In this document: in pieces, positions 25,019-33,315 of the stretch | Layout: the number at the start of each line of letters is the position of its first letter | Numbering within the stretch: position 1 is the stretch's first letter | NCBI GenBank assembly: GCA_017462605.1 | Contig: JAFTQV010000002.1 | Span: forward strand, 1 to 58,645 | Reading direction: 5' to 3' | DNA length: 58,645 nt | Source: Clostridia bacterium | Lineage (GTDB): Bacteria; Bacillota; Clostridia; Oscillospirales; CAG-272 | Program-made: the position numbers and the translations under genes | The notes under the pieces: generated by a model | Database searches by the model: none | What the model was told of the DNA's origin: nothing | What the model saw: the letters and a program-made list of their open reading frames with translations, nothing else

Positions 25019-25798
25019 TTATTTTTCCCTTAATTTTAAAACCATCTAAGTAGTGTTAAAATGTTTTTCATATTTTCGTACAGTTTCGTATTTTTTTGAT
25101 TAATTAAACGAGACAGATAAAGTTAAGAAGCAAAAAACGCTGCCACACTTTTTTCATCAAAATAAAATATCTACCACCAGGGAACCTCAAGTTGGAGAAT
25201 TGAAGAACATCGCGGAAAAATCGGAGGTAAATATAACGATAAAGTACGAAAACGAATTCTCTATATACTATATATTACCACTTTTTGTTGCTTTTGTCAA
25301 CAAAATTTGCAATATATTGTATAATAGATGAATAATATTATTAAAAAATAGATATAAATCAAGAGATTTAATGATCAAATGGTGTTTTTCGGATGTTATC
25401 AGAGAGTTAAAACAGATCCCGCATTCGCAAATAAAATTATTTAAGAGAATTACAAAACAAATTTTCATCTGAGGTGTTATTATTATTTAATTAATTTACA
25501 TTTTATTCCATCTTATCTCAATTTATTATTCTTTTTTCTCCAGAAAATTACACCTTGTTTTATCGTATTATTTACGAATTTTTAAGAAAAAATCGAAAAA
25601 ATTAAATAAAAAATCAGTAAAAAAAACACGGAGCAATACAATAATACCATAAATTTCCATTATTTTCTTGATTTATTACCATATTTTTACATTTTTTAGA
25701 CTTTAGATTTTGTATTAGTCTCATATCATTTTAACTTAAATTGCATTATTTAAACTTAAATTTTATCATTTAAACTTAGATTTTATTATTAAAATTTC
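25019..25798. other. Long AT-rich intergenic region upstream of parA
   Basis: About 900 bp between the leftward phosphatase and parA have no convincing gene. The stretch 25480-25930 is extremely AT-rich, with many A and T homopolymers. It ends with the 20-bp direct repeats at 25729-25788 and a parS site. Such DNA is compatible with a bent or easily melted origin-proximal region, but no DnaA box close to TTATCCACA is visible here. Confidence 0.5.
25729..25788. repeat. Three 20-bp AT-rich direct repeats
   Basis: Three consecutive copies of a unit resembling TTTAAACTTAAATTTTATCA start near 25729, 25749 and 25769, with the first most diverged. A still weaker copy may begin near 25698. They lie 11 bp before the parS site upstream of parA. 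Confidence 0.65.
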
Positions 25799-25814
25799 TG
25801 TTTCACGTGAAACA
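25799..25814. promoter_or_regulatory. parS site 1
   Basis: TGTTTCACGTGAAACA is an exact match to the 16-bp palindromic parS consensus bound by Spo0J/ParB. It lies 123 bp upstream of the parA start. Confidence 0.97.
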
Positions 25815-25936
25815 TAAAGTATTTTTATTGATGATGACAAATTTTAATGAAAATTGTAAAAAATAAGACTTATTATTGACATTTTACCTTATAAAATGAT
25901 ATAATTAGTATATATTAAAATATTTTTGAGGAAATC

Positions 25937-26710
25937 ATGGGTAAAATTGTATCATTTTCAAATCAAAAAGGTGGTGTGGGAAAGACTACATCATGCGTTA
26001 ATATCGCTGCTCAGATAGCAAATAAGGGCAAAAAAGTTCTTATGATTGACATGGACCCGCAGGGTAATGCGACAAGCGGTATAGGTTTATCTAAATCTAA
26101 GATTAAAAAGACTATTTATGAAGTTATAATTGGAAAATGCGACGTTAAAGATGCCGTTATCAAGACAAAATTTAAGAATTTATCCGTTATTCCGGCAACA
26201 ATTGATCTCGCGGGTGCGGAAATTGAGCTTCATGACCTCCAAGAAGCCGGTGAAATTGAGATCGACTTCATTAAGGAAGCGATAAAATCAATTTCTAGTG
26301 AATTTGACTACGTTTTTATCGACTGTCCTCCTTCTTTAGGTATGCTTACCGTTAAAGCTTTATCGGTTTCCGACGGTGTTGTAATCCCCATGCAATGCGA
26401 ATTTTATTCGCTCGAGGGTATGTCTCAGCTATTTAATACAATAAAAATCATACATCAGAGATTTAATCCCGAACTTAGAATAGTGGGAATTTTACTTACA
26501 ATGTACAACGGTAGGCTCACTTTAACTAATCAAGTAGTCTCAGAACTTAAAAAATATTATGCGGACAAGCTTTTCAAGGTTCCGATTTCAAGAACCGTAC
26601 GCATTTCCGAGGCTCCAGGCTATGGTGAACCTATTTGCTATCATGATCCTTATGGAAAAGGCTCTCTTGAATATGCTGCAGTAGCAAAAGAACTGATGAT
26701 GAGGATATAA
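25937..26710 (+). CDS. parA: Chromosome partitioning ATPase ParA/Soj
   Basis: The 257-residue ParA/MinD-type ATPase has a deviant Walker A KGGVGKTTS (11-19, with the signature Lys11), a DMDPQGNAT segment and a FIDCPPSLG Walker B. It acts on the nucleoid with ParB bound at parS, and in Bacillus Soj also tunes DnaA. Length is typical of chromosomal Soj (about 250). The start follows a GAGG ribosome binding site. parS sites lie on both sides. parB is 475 bp downstream, an unusually long gap because the two genes normally abut. Confidence 0.97.
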   Translation: MGKIVSFSNQKGGVGKTTSCVNIAAQIANKGKKVLMIDMDPQGNATSGIGLSKSKIKKTIYEVIIGKCDVKDAVIKTKFKNLSVIPATIDLAGAEIELHDLQEAGEIEIDFIKEAIKSISSEFDYVFIDCPPSLGMLTVKALSVSDGVVIPMQCEFYSLEGMSQLFNTIKIIHQRFNPELRIVGILLTMYNGRLTLTNQVVSELKKYYADKLFKVPISRTVRISEAPGYGEPICYHDPYGKGSLEYAAVAKELMMRI

Positions 26711-26717
26711 CCTTAAC

Positions 26718-26733
26718 TGTTTCACGTGAAACA
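26718..26733. promoter_or_regulatory. parS site 2
   Basis: Exact 16-bp parS palindrome, 7 bp after the parA stop codon. Confidence 0.97.
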
Positions 26734-26805
26734 AGCAAAGAAATCTCGCTTAAAAATTAAATCATTTCGCTTTTTGATTTCTTATTTAAAGAACAGAATG
26801 CACAT

Positions 26806-26821
26806 TGTTTCACGTGAAACA
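26806..26821. promoter_or_regulatory. parS site 3
   Basis: Exact 16-bp parS palindrome, 88 bp from site 2, inside the parA-parB gap. Confidence 0.97.
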
Positions 26822-26971
26822 GTTTATAAGTATCTTGCATTTATTTATCATACTACTTTAGTTTAAGTTTAATTTTCATTTGTTTTTTATTAATTTGATT
26901 TATACTAATTTTTATTTACATTATTTTTAGTTTGCTTTTTGATTTTTAATTATTCTATCAAAAGCGGAGAA

Positions 26972-26987
26972 TGTTTCACGTGAAACT
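26972..26987. promoter_or_regulatory. parS site 4 (one mismatch)
   Basis: TGTTTCACGTGAAACT matches parS at 15 of 16 bases, with only the last base differing. It is in the same parA-parB gap, about 200 bp before parB. The rest of the 475-bp gap (26711-27185) is AT-rich and gene-free. Confidence 0.9.
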
Positions 26988-27185
26988 TTTCAAAAAAAGC
27001 AAATTTATTTGCATCTTTTATGAATTACTAAATTTTTAAAAAAGTCAAGTCATTTTTTATAAAGCAGTCGATATTATAATTTAACTTTATAATTTGGGTA
27101 AAATCTTATCACAATACGTCAATTTATGTTTTTAATTGAAGTATTGTGTTACTACATCATTATTATATAGAATAAGGAGAAAAGA

Positions 27186-28079
27186 ATGAGAAAAAAGAAT
27201 AGTGGTCTTGGAAGAGGCCTTGATGCCATATTTCTTGATAATTCACTCGAGGATAAGCAAAATAGCGGTGAAAATGTCATAACAATGCTAAAACTTGTAA
27301 TGATCGATCCCAAAATCGATCAGCCAAGAAAATATTTTGATCCCGAAGCTCTTGAAGAGCTTTCCGACTCTATAAAGCAAAATGGTTTGCTTCAGCCTAT
27401 TCTTGTTCGTGAATACGGAGACGGAAGATATCAGATCATAGCCGGTGAAAGAAGATTCAGAGCCTCAAAACTCGCAGGACTTGAAGAAATACCCACTATA
27501 ATTCTTGATAGCGACGATAAAAAGGTCGCAGAGCTTTCTTTGATAGAAAATATTCAGAGAGAAGACCTTAACCCCATAGAAGAAGCTATGGCGTTTAAAG
27601 CTCTCGCAGATGAATACGGACTTACTCAGGAGGAATTGTCGCAAAAGGTTGGAAAAAGCAGAAGCGCGATAGCAAATTCGACGCGACTTCTTGATCTTCC
27701 TGATGAAGTTCTCGAAATGGTCGCCAACGGTGATATATCCGCAGGTCACGGCAGAACACTTCTCGGTCTTAAAGAAAGAGAAAATATGCTTATTCTTGCG
27801 AATAAAGTCGTTGAATTTGATCTTTCAGTACGTCAGCTCGAAGAAGAAGTCAAAAGAATTAACAAAATCAGGCCTGATCATCTCGAAAAAGCTGTTACTC
27901 CCCCTGAAATGGTTGATTACACAAGAGAGCTTGAATTAAGAGTACAGACTCATCTTGGAAGAGTATGTAAGATCAACGAAAAGGGAAGAAAAAAATCAGT
28001 TACATTATTTTATGAAGACAACGAGGATCTTGACGAGCTTCTTAAAACTATCTGCGGAAGCGGATTTGTTGAAGAATAA
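27186..28079 (+). CDS. parB: Chromosome partitioning protein ParB/Spo0J
   Basis: The 297-residue ParB starts with the conserved GLGRGLDAIF, then a ParB/sulfiredoxin CTPase domain with the GERRFRASKLAG box (about 92-103) and LSLIENIQREDLNPIEEA. A helix-turn-helix (TQEELSQKVGKSRSAIANSTRLL) that reads parS and a C-terminal dimerisation domain follow. It clamps and slides from parS to load SMC and organise the origin. Length and order match Spo0J. An AAGGAG ribosome binding site precedes the ATG. The two-TM gene 35 bp downstream is likely in the same transcript. Confidence 0.97.
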   Translation: MRKKNSGLGRGLDAIFLDNSLEDKQNSGENVITMLKLVMIDPKIDQPRKYFDPEALEELSDSIKQNGLLQPILVREYGDGRYQIIAGERRFRASKLAGLEEIPTIILDSDDKKVAELSLIENIQREDLNPIEEAMAFKALADEYGLTQEELSQKVGKSRSAIANSTRLLDLPDEVLEMVANGDISAGHGRTLLGLKERENMLILANKVVEFDLSVRQLEEEVKRINKIRPDHLEKAVTPPEMVDYTRELELRVQTHLGRVCKINEKGRKKSVTLFYEDNEDLDELLKTICGSGFVEE

Positions 28080-28114
28080 GTTTATTTTACCATATTTTAC
28101 CAATTGGAGTATAT

Positions 28115-28747
28115 ATGAATTTCTTCAGAAAAATATATAATGATTATTTTTGCGTAAACCTCAAGGATTATGACAAAATAGGAATTGATCTTGAGATCAA
28201 TAAAATCCTTCTTTTTCTCTTTTTAGGTCTTATTGCAGCTACTGTATTTATCAGTATAAGGAGCGCAAACACCTCGCTTCTTTTGAAAAAGCTATTGCGT
28301 TCAGATGCATTTTCGGAAGAAAAGGCTAAAAAGTTATCCGAGCTTGGTCTTTCCGATAATAGAGCTGTTAAATCGCTTTTATCTAAGGGAAGCGGTCCTA
28401 TTGATAAGATAATACGCTTTGTCGGTTACCAAAAGCCTACGTATGAGGAATACATAGAGTATCAAAATCAGCAAAAGAAGGCAAAATATAAGCCTAATAG
28501 CGGCGAAAAAGATGATAAAAAGTCTATTACGGACGAAAGTACCTATCACATATCGATATCTCCCGATCTCTCTTCGGTTTCTATCTATATCGATCCGGAA
28601 AAGAAGGACTATGCAGAGAGGATCTATAAGATCAATTCTACTTCTATCACAAAAACCGTTCTCTCATGCTTAGCTATCCTTGCGTTTTATCTTCTGATAT
28701 TCTTCCTTATGCCGGGAATTTTATCGCTTATTAACGGTATTTTGTAA
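28115..28747 (+). CDS. Two-TM protein downstream of parB, unknown function
   Basis: I do not recognise this 210-residue protein. A hydrophobic segment at about 30-50 and another at about 182-207 bracket a charged middle (about 55-175) rich in Lys, Glu and Ser, with a YEEYIEYQNQQKKAKYK coiled-coil-like piece. The topology predicts a membrane-anchored loop domain. It begins 35 bp after parB on the same strand and has no obvious promoter of its own, so co-expression with the partition genes is likely. A role in tethering origin or division functions is possible, but nothing in the sequence proves it. Confidence 0.75.
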   Translation: MNFFRKIYNDYFCVNLKDYDKIGIDLEINKILLFLFLGLIAATVFISIRSANTSLLLKKLLRSDAFSEEKAKKLSELGLSDNRAVKSLLSKGSGPIDKIIRFVGYQKPTYEEYIEYQNQQKKAKYKPNSGEKDDKKSITDESTYHISISPDLSSVSIYIDPEKKDYAERIYKINSTSITKTVLSCLAILAFYLLIFFLMPGILSLINGIL

Positions 28748-28770
28748 TAAATATAAATACGCATATATAA

Positions 28771-28883
28771 GGGGCTGCTTCATTTGAGGCTGCAACAAAT
28801 AAAAAAACAGAGGTATTGTTTTATGAAGTGAACCCAAAAGTTAGACACTTTTTTGGGGGCATATCATTACGCAGTACCTCTGT
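28771..28883. repeat. Repeat-derived hairpin split by foreign sequence
   Basis: GGGGCTGCTTCATTT (28771-28785) repeats the left end of the 15159 element. ACAGAGGTA (28807-28815) and TACCTCTGT (28875-28883) are perfect complements, but 59 bp lie between them, including an IS3-like end. The outer arms look like a terminator that has been interrupted. The remaining spacer to 28998 is AT-rich and gene-free. Confidence 0.5.
28829..28854. mobile_element. Solitary IS3-family-like terminal repeat remnant
   Basis: TGAACCCAAAAGTTAGACAC followed by a T-run resembles the terminal inverted repeats of IS3-family (IS150-like) insertion sequences. Only one end is present and no transposase frame is near, so at most this is a remnant. 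Confidence 0.4.
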
Positions 28884-28998
28884 TATATTTATTGCTATCA
28901 TTAAGTAATTAAGATTGAAAACTGATTGTATTCTCCATTTTTTATTGTGTTTATGCTTGAATAACTCATTTTTGGCTTAAATAATAATTGATTCTTTA

Positions 28999-29781
28999 TT
29001 ATTTCTTTTCTGCAGCCAAAGCAATTATATACGTTCTTTTTCTGATTTTTTCAGCAAAAAATATATATCCATATTTTTCCATTATATCTTTTATCCTGCT
29101 AATCAAAGAAAAGCCGCCGCCATCGCACTTTAAAAGAGCTTCAAGCGCGCACCAATCAGAAAGAGCAGGGAAGCGCATTTCTTCAGGCTCGGCTGCTTTT
29201 TCATCATTGTTTTTCTCTTCAGTATTGATATCACAGAATATATCTTCAGGAGCAGCCTTCAGGATCTCGCCTTCCTTCAATGTATAAAGCTCGATCGATA
29301 ATTCTTTATCATTGATATTCGAAGGATTTTCTCTGTTTATCGATGCTTTCTTAAGATATCTATCATAAAATTTAGATGCTCTCTCTTCATTCTTTTCGGT
29401 CATCAGCTCGGCATCAATTCCGACTTTTTTTGCCTTTTCAAATGATATAGCTATTGCCGTCAGTCCTTCCGTATGAGAAAGAGATATATCGATATCTATA
29501 TCCTTAATATACGGTCTTCCAAAGCTATCAAACAGTATTTCAAGCTTAAAATTATCCGAAAAATATCTTTTTCCCGATATTCTGCAAAGCTTGATCTTTT
29601 CTTTTTCTATGATACTTTCCAAAAATAAATAGCTGATAGACCTATCTTTTTTCAGTTTTTCATCCTTTGTTGCTTCAATTTTATTCAAAACCGAAGGAGA
29701 AAGAGCAAAAAGCTCCTTCTCCCATTTTTTAAAGCTTAATGAATCAACGTTTTCAGTATCCAATAAATAAAGCTTGATCAT
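28999..29781 (-). CDS. 4'-phosphopantetheinyl transferase (Sfp-like)
   Basis: The 260-residue protein matches the Sfp-type phosphopantetheinyl transferase superfamily that moves the CoA arm onto carrier-protein serines. FGRPYI and SLSHTEGLTAIAI precede the metal-binding GIDAEL (121-126), and a late WCALEALLK (210-218) corresponds to the WxxKEAxxK motif. The first lysine of that motif is Leu here, while Glu214 and Lys218 are kept. About 45 extra charged residues lie between the two motifs. No polyketide, peptide-synthetase or acyl-carrier gene is in the window. The ATG is only 2 bp after the RNase J stop, so the genes are coupled. Confidence 0.85.
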   Translation of the reverse strand: MIKLYLLDTENVDSLSFKKWEKELFALSPSVLNKIEATKDEKLKKDRSISYLFLESIIEKEKIKLCRISGKRYFSDNFKLEILFDSFGRPYIKDIDIDISLSHTEGLTAIAISFEKAKKVGIDAELMTEKNEERASKFYDRYLKKASINRENPSNINDKELSIELYTLKEGEILKAAPEDIFCDINTEEKNNDEKAAEPEEMRFPALSDWCALEALLKCDGGGFSLISRIKDIMEKYGYIFFAEKIRKRTYIIALAAEKK

Positions 29782-29783
29782 AT

Positions 29784-31808
29784 TTAAACTTCCATAAGAA
29801 TAGGCAGTATCATAGGTCTGCGCTTTGTTTCTTTATATATAAATTTTGCAACGTCGTCTCTTATAGAATTCTTTATCTGCATCATATCTCTTATGCCCCG
29901 ATCGAGCATCTTTTCAAGAGCAGTGTTTGCAACGGCCCTCGTCTTATCAACAAGATCACCCGATTCCTTAACGTAAACAAAGCCTCTTGAAACGATATCG
30001 GGACCCGAGAATATTAGTCTTTCGCTGATATTTATTGAGGCAACGACTACGACAAGTCCATCCTCGGAGAGATGCTTTCTATCGCGAAGGACAACGCTGC
30101 CGATATCACCAACACCCGAGCCGTCAACGAGAATTTTACCCGCGGTAACCGTTCCTGCAAATTTGCAGCTCTTTTTATCAAGCTCGAGGACCTTACCGAT
30201 ATCCGATATAAATATATTTTCTGCGGGTATTCCCATAAACTCCGCGATTTCTTTATTGGCGTAAAGATGTCTTTCCTCGCCGTGGATTGGCATAAAGAAC
30301 TTAGGCTTAAGAAGAGCCATAAGAAGCTTTAATTCTTCCTTGCAGGCGTGACCCGAGACGTGAACGTCCTCAACAGAGTCATTGACGACCTTGACTCCAT
30401 TTTTGATCAATGCGTTTACTATCTTTCCGACAAGCTTTTCATTACCCGGTATTGCGCTTGATGAGAGAACCACAATATCATTCGAGGTGAGCTTTACTCT
30501 GTCGTGCTCAGAAAATGCAATTCTGTAAAGAGCTGACATAGGCTCGCCCTGGCTTCCTGTGGTTATCAGAGTTATCTCTCCGGGAGAGTAGTTTTTCATC
30601 TGTGAGACGTCAATAAGAACGTCATCGGGCAGATCGATATATCCAAGCTCCACTGCTGCGCCGAGAATATTTACCATGCTTCTTCCAAGCACCGCAACCT
30701 TCCTTGAATATTTTGCGCTTGCATTTATGATCTGCTGAACTCTGTGAACGTTTGATGAGAAGGTAGCTATGATAAGCCTCTTTCCCTGCGCCTGCATGAA
30801 TATTCTTTCAAGAGAACCGCCAACGGTTCTTTCAGACGGCGTAAATCCGCTTCTCTCCGCATTTGTGGATTCGCAGAGCATAAGCGCAACGCCTTCGTTT
30901 CCTATCTCTCCTATTCTTACGAGATCCATCATTCTTCCGTCAATAGGCGAGACGTCAAGCTTGAAATCTCCCGTATGGAAAACGTTGCCGACAGGGGTCT
31001 TAAGAAGTATTGCGCATGCATCGGCGATAGAGTGATTAACGTGTATAAACTCAGCTTTGAAAACGCCGAGCGATACGGTATCGCCCGCTTCAACCGTGTA
31101 AAGCCTCGGCTCAAAGGGCGGGGGATTTTCGTCAAGCTTGCCCTCAATTATTCCAAGTGAAAGACGGGTGCCGTATACGGGTACATCTATTGCTGAAAGA
31201 AGATATGAAACTGCGCCTATATGATCCTCGTGACCGTGAGTTATAAGAAGAGCCTTTACCTTATGCGCATTCTGTATAAGATAAGTAAAATCGGGGATAA
31301 CAAGATCCACTCCTGGCATATCCTCATCAGGGAAGGCAAGACCGGCATCAATGATAACTATATCATCTCCATATTCGAAAGCGGTAATGTTTTTACCTAT
31401 CTCTCCAAGTCCGCCAAGAGGTATTACCTTGAGCTTTTTATCTCTTGAATTACCTCTCTTTTGAGAAGTTTTCTTTTCATTTTCGGCATTTTTCTTAGAC
31501 ATTGATATGCCTTCAGAAATTTCGTCCATAAAAATCTGCGCTCGGTCTCCGCTCTTGAATTTTCCGCCGCTCTTAACCTTTTTATTTGTGATTTTCTGAG
31601 GCTTTACTTTCTTTTCCGCTTCAATATGCATAGGCTTATTCTGCCTCATTTTTTTATTTTTAGGTCTTGCTGTCTTTATCTCTTTAGTCTCTTTGACCTC
31701 TAAAGCCTTTTTAGTTTCCACAGCATCAGGCTGCATCTTTTTCGTCTTTTCCTTTTTTGGCTTTTTAAGGCCGCGTTCTCCTTTAATATATGTTTTATTG
31801 TTTTTCAT
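29784..31808 (-). CDS. rnj: Ribonuclease J
   Basis: The 674-residue metallo-beta-lactamase/beta-CASP ribonuclease has LKVIPLGGLGEIGKN at the core start, the HGHEDH zinc motif at 191-196, FHTGDFKLD, and STNAERSGFTPSE. Late motifs are VSGHACKEEL and MPIHGEERHL. RNase J carries out 5'-to-3' exonuclease and endonuclease decay and maturation of RNA in Firmicutes. Residues 1-120 are a lysine/glutamate-rich, low-complexity extension, about 120 residues longer than Bacillus RNase J1 but common in Clostridia. An AAGGAC ribosome binding site precedes the ATG. The downstream PPTase gene follows at 2 bp. Confidence 0.95.
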   Translation of the reverse strand: MKNNKTYIKGERGLKKPKKEKTKKMQPDAVETKKALEVKETKEIKTARPKNKKMRQNKPMHIEAEKKVKPQKITNKKVKSGGKFKSGDRAQIFMDEISEGISMSKKNAENEKKTSQKRGNSRDKKLKVIPLGGLGEIGKNITAFEYGDDIVIIDAGLAFPDEDMPGVDLVIPDFTYLIQNAHKVKALLITHGHEDHIGAVSYLLSAIDVPVYGTRLSLGIIEGKLDENPPPFEPRLYTVEAGDTVSLGVFKAEFIHVNHSIADACAILLKTPVGNVFHTGDFKLDVSPIDGRMMDLVRIGEIGNEGVALMLCESTNAERSGFTPSERTVGGSLERIFMQAQGKRLIIATFSSNVHRVQQIINASAKYSRKVAVLGRSMVNILGAAVELGYIDLPDDVLIDVSQMKNYSPGEITLITTGSQGEPMSALYRIAFSEHDRVKLTSNDIVVLSSSAIPGNEKLVGKIVNALIKNGVKVVNDSVEDVHVSGHACKEELKLLMALLKPKFFMPIHGEERHLYANKEIAEFMGIPAENIFISDIGKVLELDKKSCKFAGTVTAGKILVDGSGVGDIGSVVLRDRKHLSEDGLVVVVASINISERLIFSGPDIVSRGFVYVKESGDLVDKTRAVANTALEKMLDRGIRDMMQIKNSIRDDVAKFIYKETKRRPMILPILMEV

Positions 31809-31848
31809 TATATGTCCTTATTCTGCGCCGTTTGGCGCTAATTTTCAT

Positions 31849-32121
31849 TTAAAAATAATTTATTATATACACCGTAGCGCTGACTATTACGGCGCTTAAA
31901 AATCCGAGGGCGTATATCAGCTTACCCTTATTTCTTTCAAAAAAACCTTTACTTAAGCATTTGTGAGAATGCTCCTCAACTATACGGTTAGCTTCCTTAA
32001 CAAGATCAGCTTCAACTACGTCCCCTATCCTGCCGTCCTCTTTAATAATAAAATATGCTTCCTCGAAAAGCGAGCTTCCCGTATCCTTTAAATATACTAC
32101 CTTTTTCTGATAACCGCGCAT
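31849..32121 (-). CDS. Small tail-anchored membrane protein
   Basis: A 90-residue protein whose single hydrophobic segment (about 68-88) is at the C-terminus. The N-terminal part is soluble, begins with basic MRGYQKKVVYLK and contains an acidic helical stretch (about 40-55). I do not recognise it. A TTG at 32139 would add six residues, but the ATG at 32121 has a GGGGAG ribosome binding site at good spacing. It lies 40 bp upstream of RNase J on the same strand, so co-transcription is plausible. Confidence 0.65.
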   Translation of the reverse strand: MRGYQKKVVYLKDTGSSLFEEAYFIIKEDGRIGDVVEADLVKEANRIVEEHSHKCLSKGFFERNKGKLIYALGFLSAVIVSATVYIINYF

Positions 32122-32210
32122 AATTCTCCCCAAATCCAAACCTATATTTCAGATATTTAATTATTGTCCGCGCGTATTATTTTTATTCGTTATATTTTTT
32201 ATAATTTTTT

Positions 32211-32253
32211 GGGGCGGAAGACTGACTAAAATTTCGCCACGCTGATCCGCCCC
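32211..32253. repeat. GC-rich inverted repeat
   Basis: GGGGCGGA (32211-32218) and TCCGCCCC (32246-32253) pair around a 27-nt loop. The plus strand then reads ATTTTT, but no rightward gene precedes it; the minus strand lacks a T-run. The remaining spacer 32140-32355 shows nothing else I can name. Confidence 0.45.
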
Positions 32254-32355
32254 CATTTTTGTCTCTTTTCGGGCAAAATTCACGAGTTTACACCTGAAAA
32301 TGCAAATGAACAGAATTCACCCTTGTTACGTAAAATGCTTCTTAAAAAAGAAAAT

Positions 32356-32610
32356 TTAAGCGTTTTCCTTCTTAGCTCTTCTTTTTCTCTTCTTTTCGGG
32401 AAGCTCTACGTCGAAGGTATCGTCAAGAAGATCGTCAATGGAGATACCGAAGAGAAGCTTGATCTCACGAAGCTTTGCAACTTCAGGATAAGACTGACCG
32501 GACTCCCACTTATAAACTGCCTGGCGGGATACACCTACTGCCATTGCAAATTCGTCCTGAGTAAGCTTTTTGATTTTTCTGAGTCTTACGAGTTTTTCCT
32601 TGAACGTCAT
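32356..32610 (-). CDS. XRE-family transcriptional regulator
   Basis: The 84-residue protein is one Cro/C1-type helix-turn-helix (about 4-60): LVRLRKIKKLTQDEFAMAVG, then VSRQAVYKWESGQSYP and LLFGISIDDLLDD. A very basic C-terminal tail (KKRKRRAKK) follows. It binds DNA, target unknown. It has a GAGG ribosome binding site and lies 24 bp downstream of the lipoprotein gene on the same strand, so it may be the distal gene of a transcript that starts at or before gyrA. Confidence 0.88.
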   Translation of the reverse strand: MTFKEKLVRLRKIKKLTQDEFAMAVGVSRQAVYKWESGQSYPEVAKLREIKLLFGISIDDLLDDTFDVELPEKKRKRRAKKENA

Positions 32611-32634
32611 TTTTTCGTCCTCACTTTATTTAAT

Positions 32635-33315
32635 TTATTTATTTTCCAGATCGTCGTACGCTGATCGATCAAAGTACGTAGTATACGTGGGAGAATTTAT
32701 TCTCCATCCGTCACTCTCTTCAATAAGAGAGACCTCTAAGGTTTTATTCTGAACCTTTCCTTCATCATTTGTAACCTTTACGCCGATAGTAACGAAGACC
32801 TCTTCGCCCTTTGAATGAGTTACCTTTATGGAATTATAGTCATATTCAAGCTTATCTTTTAAGAATATATCAGCATCCTTATTTACCATTATAACGTCCG
32901 TATCCGCCGTATCCTGATAATATCTGACAAGAGATATGGGAGTTCCGTTTTCATCCATGATGGATGAAAGCTTCGTTCTTATTATAAGCTCGGAATATTC
33001 AAAGCTGAAGCATTCTCTTGTGAGAGTCTTCATCTCATCAACACTTTTTATTCCAAAATCCAGAACGGATATATAATCAGCCTCGTAATATACTCCGTTG
33101 AATTTAGTGCTTGAAAGATCCGGCGCAATGCCGTATCCATAAAAAAGCTCGTTTAGTAAAACCGATTTTGGGATAAGCTCTTTTGCGACCTCTAAAACCT
33201 TATTTTCATCATACTCTCTGTTTTTCTCCGCGCAGCTTACACAGATAAAAACATTAAATATGACTACTAATATTAGCAAAAACGAAGATATTTTCTTATT
33301 CATCATCTTCATCAT
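32635..33315 (-). CDS. Lipoprotein, unknown function
   Basis: A lipoprotein signal peptide (KK-rich n-region, long hydrophobic core, ICVSC lipobox) leads a soluble domain of about 195 residues. The C-terminal half ([17 protein letters not shown], then [15 protein letters not shown]) looks like a cystatin/NTF2-like beta-rich fold, but I cannot place the family. Alternative starts at 33303, 33306 and 33312 exist. From any of them the gene overlaps the end of gyrA by 8-20 bp, so it is coupled to gyrase expression. No strong ribosome binding site is visible. Confidence 0.75.
   Translation of the reverse strand: MMKMMNKKISSFLLILVVIFNVFICVSCAEKNREYDENKVLEVAKELIPKSVLLNELFYGYGIAPDLSSTKFNGVYYEADYISVLDFGIKSVDEMKTLTRECFSFEYSELIIRTKLSSIMDENGTPISLVRYYQDTADTDVIMVNKDADIFLKDKLEYDYNSIKVTHSKGEEVFVTIGVKVTNDEGKVQNKTLEVSLIEESDGWRINSPTYTTYFDRSAYDDLENK

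Noticed and set aside
25268-25468. 66-codon leftward frame in the AT-rich spacer before parA
   Set aside because: No ribosome binding site, and composition is that of translated AT-rich DNA (Ile, Leu, Asn, Phe).
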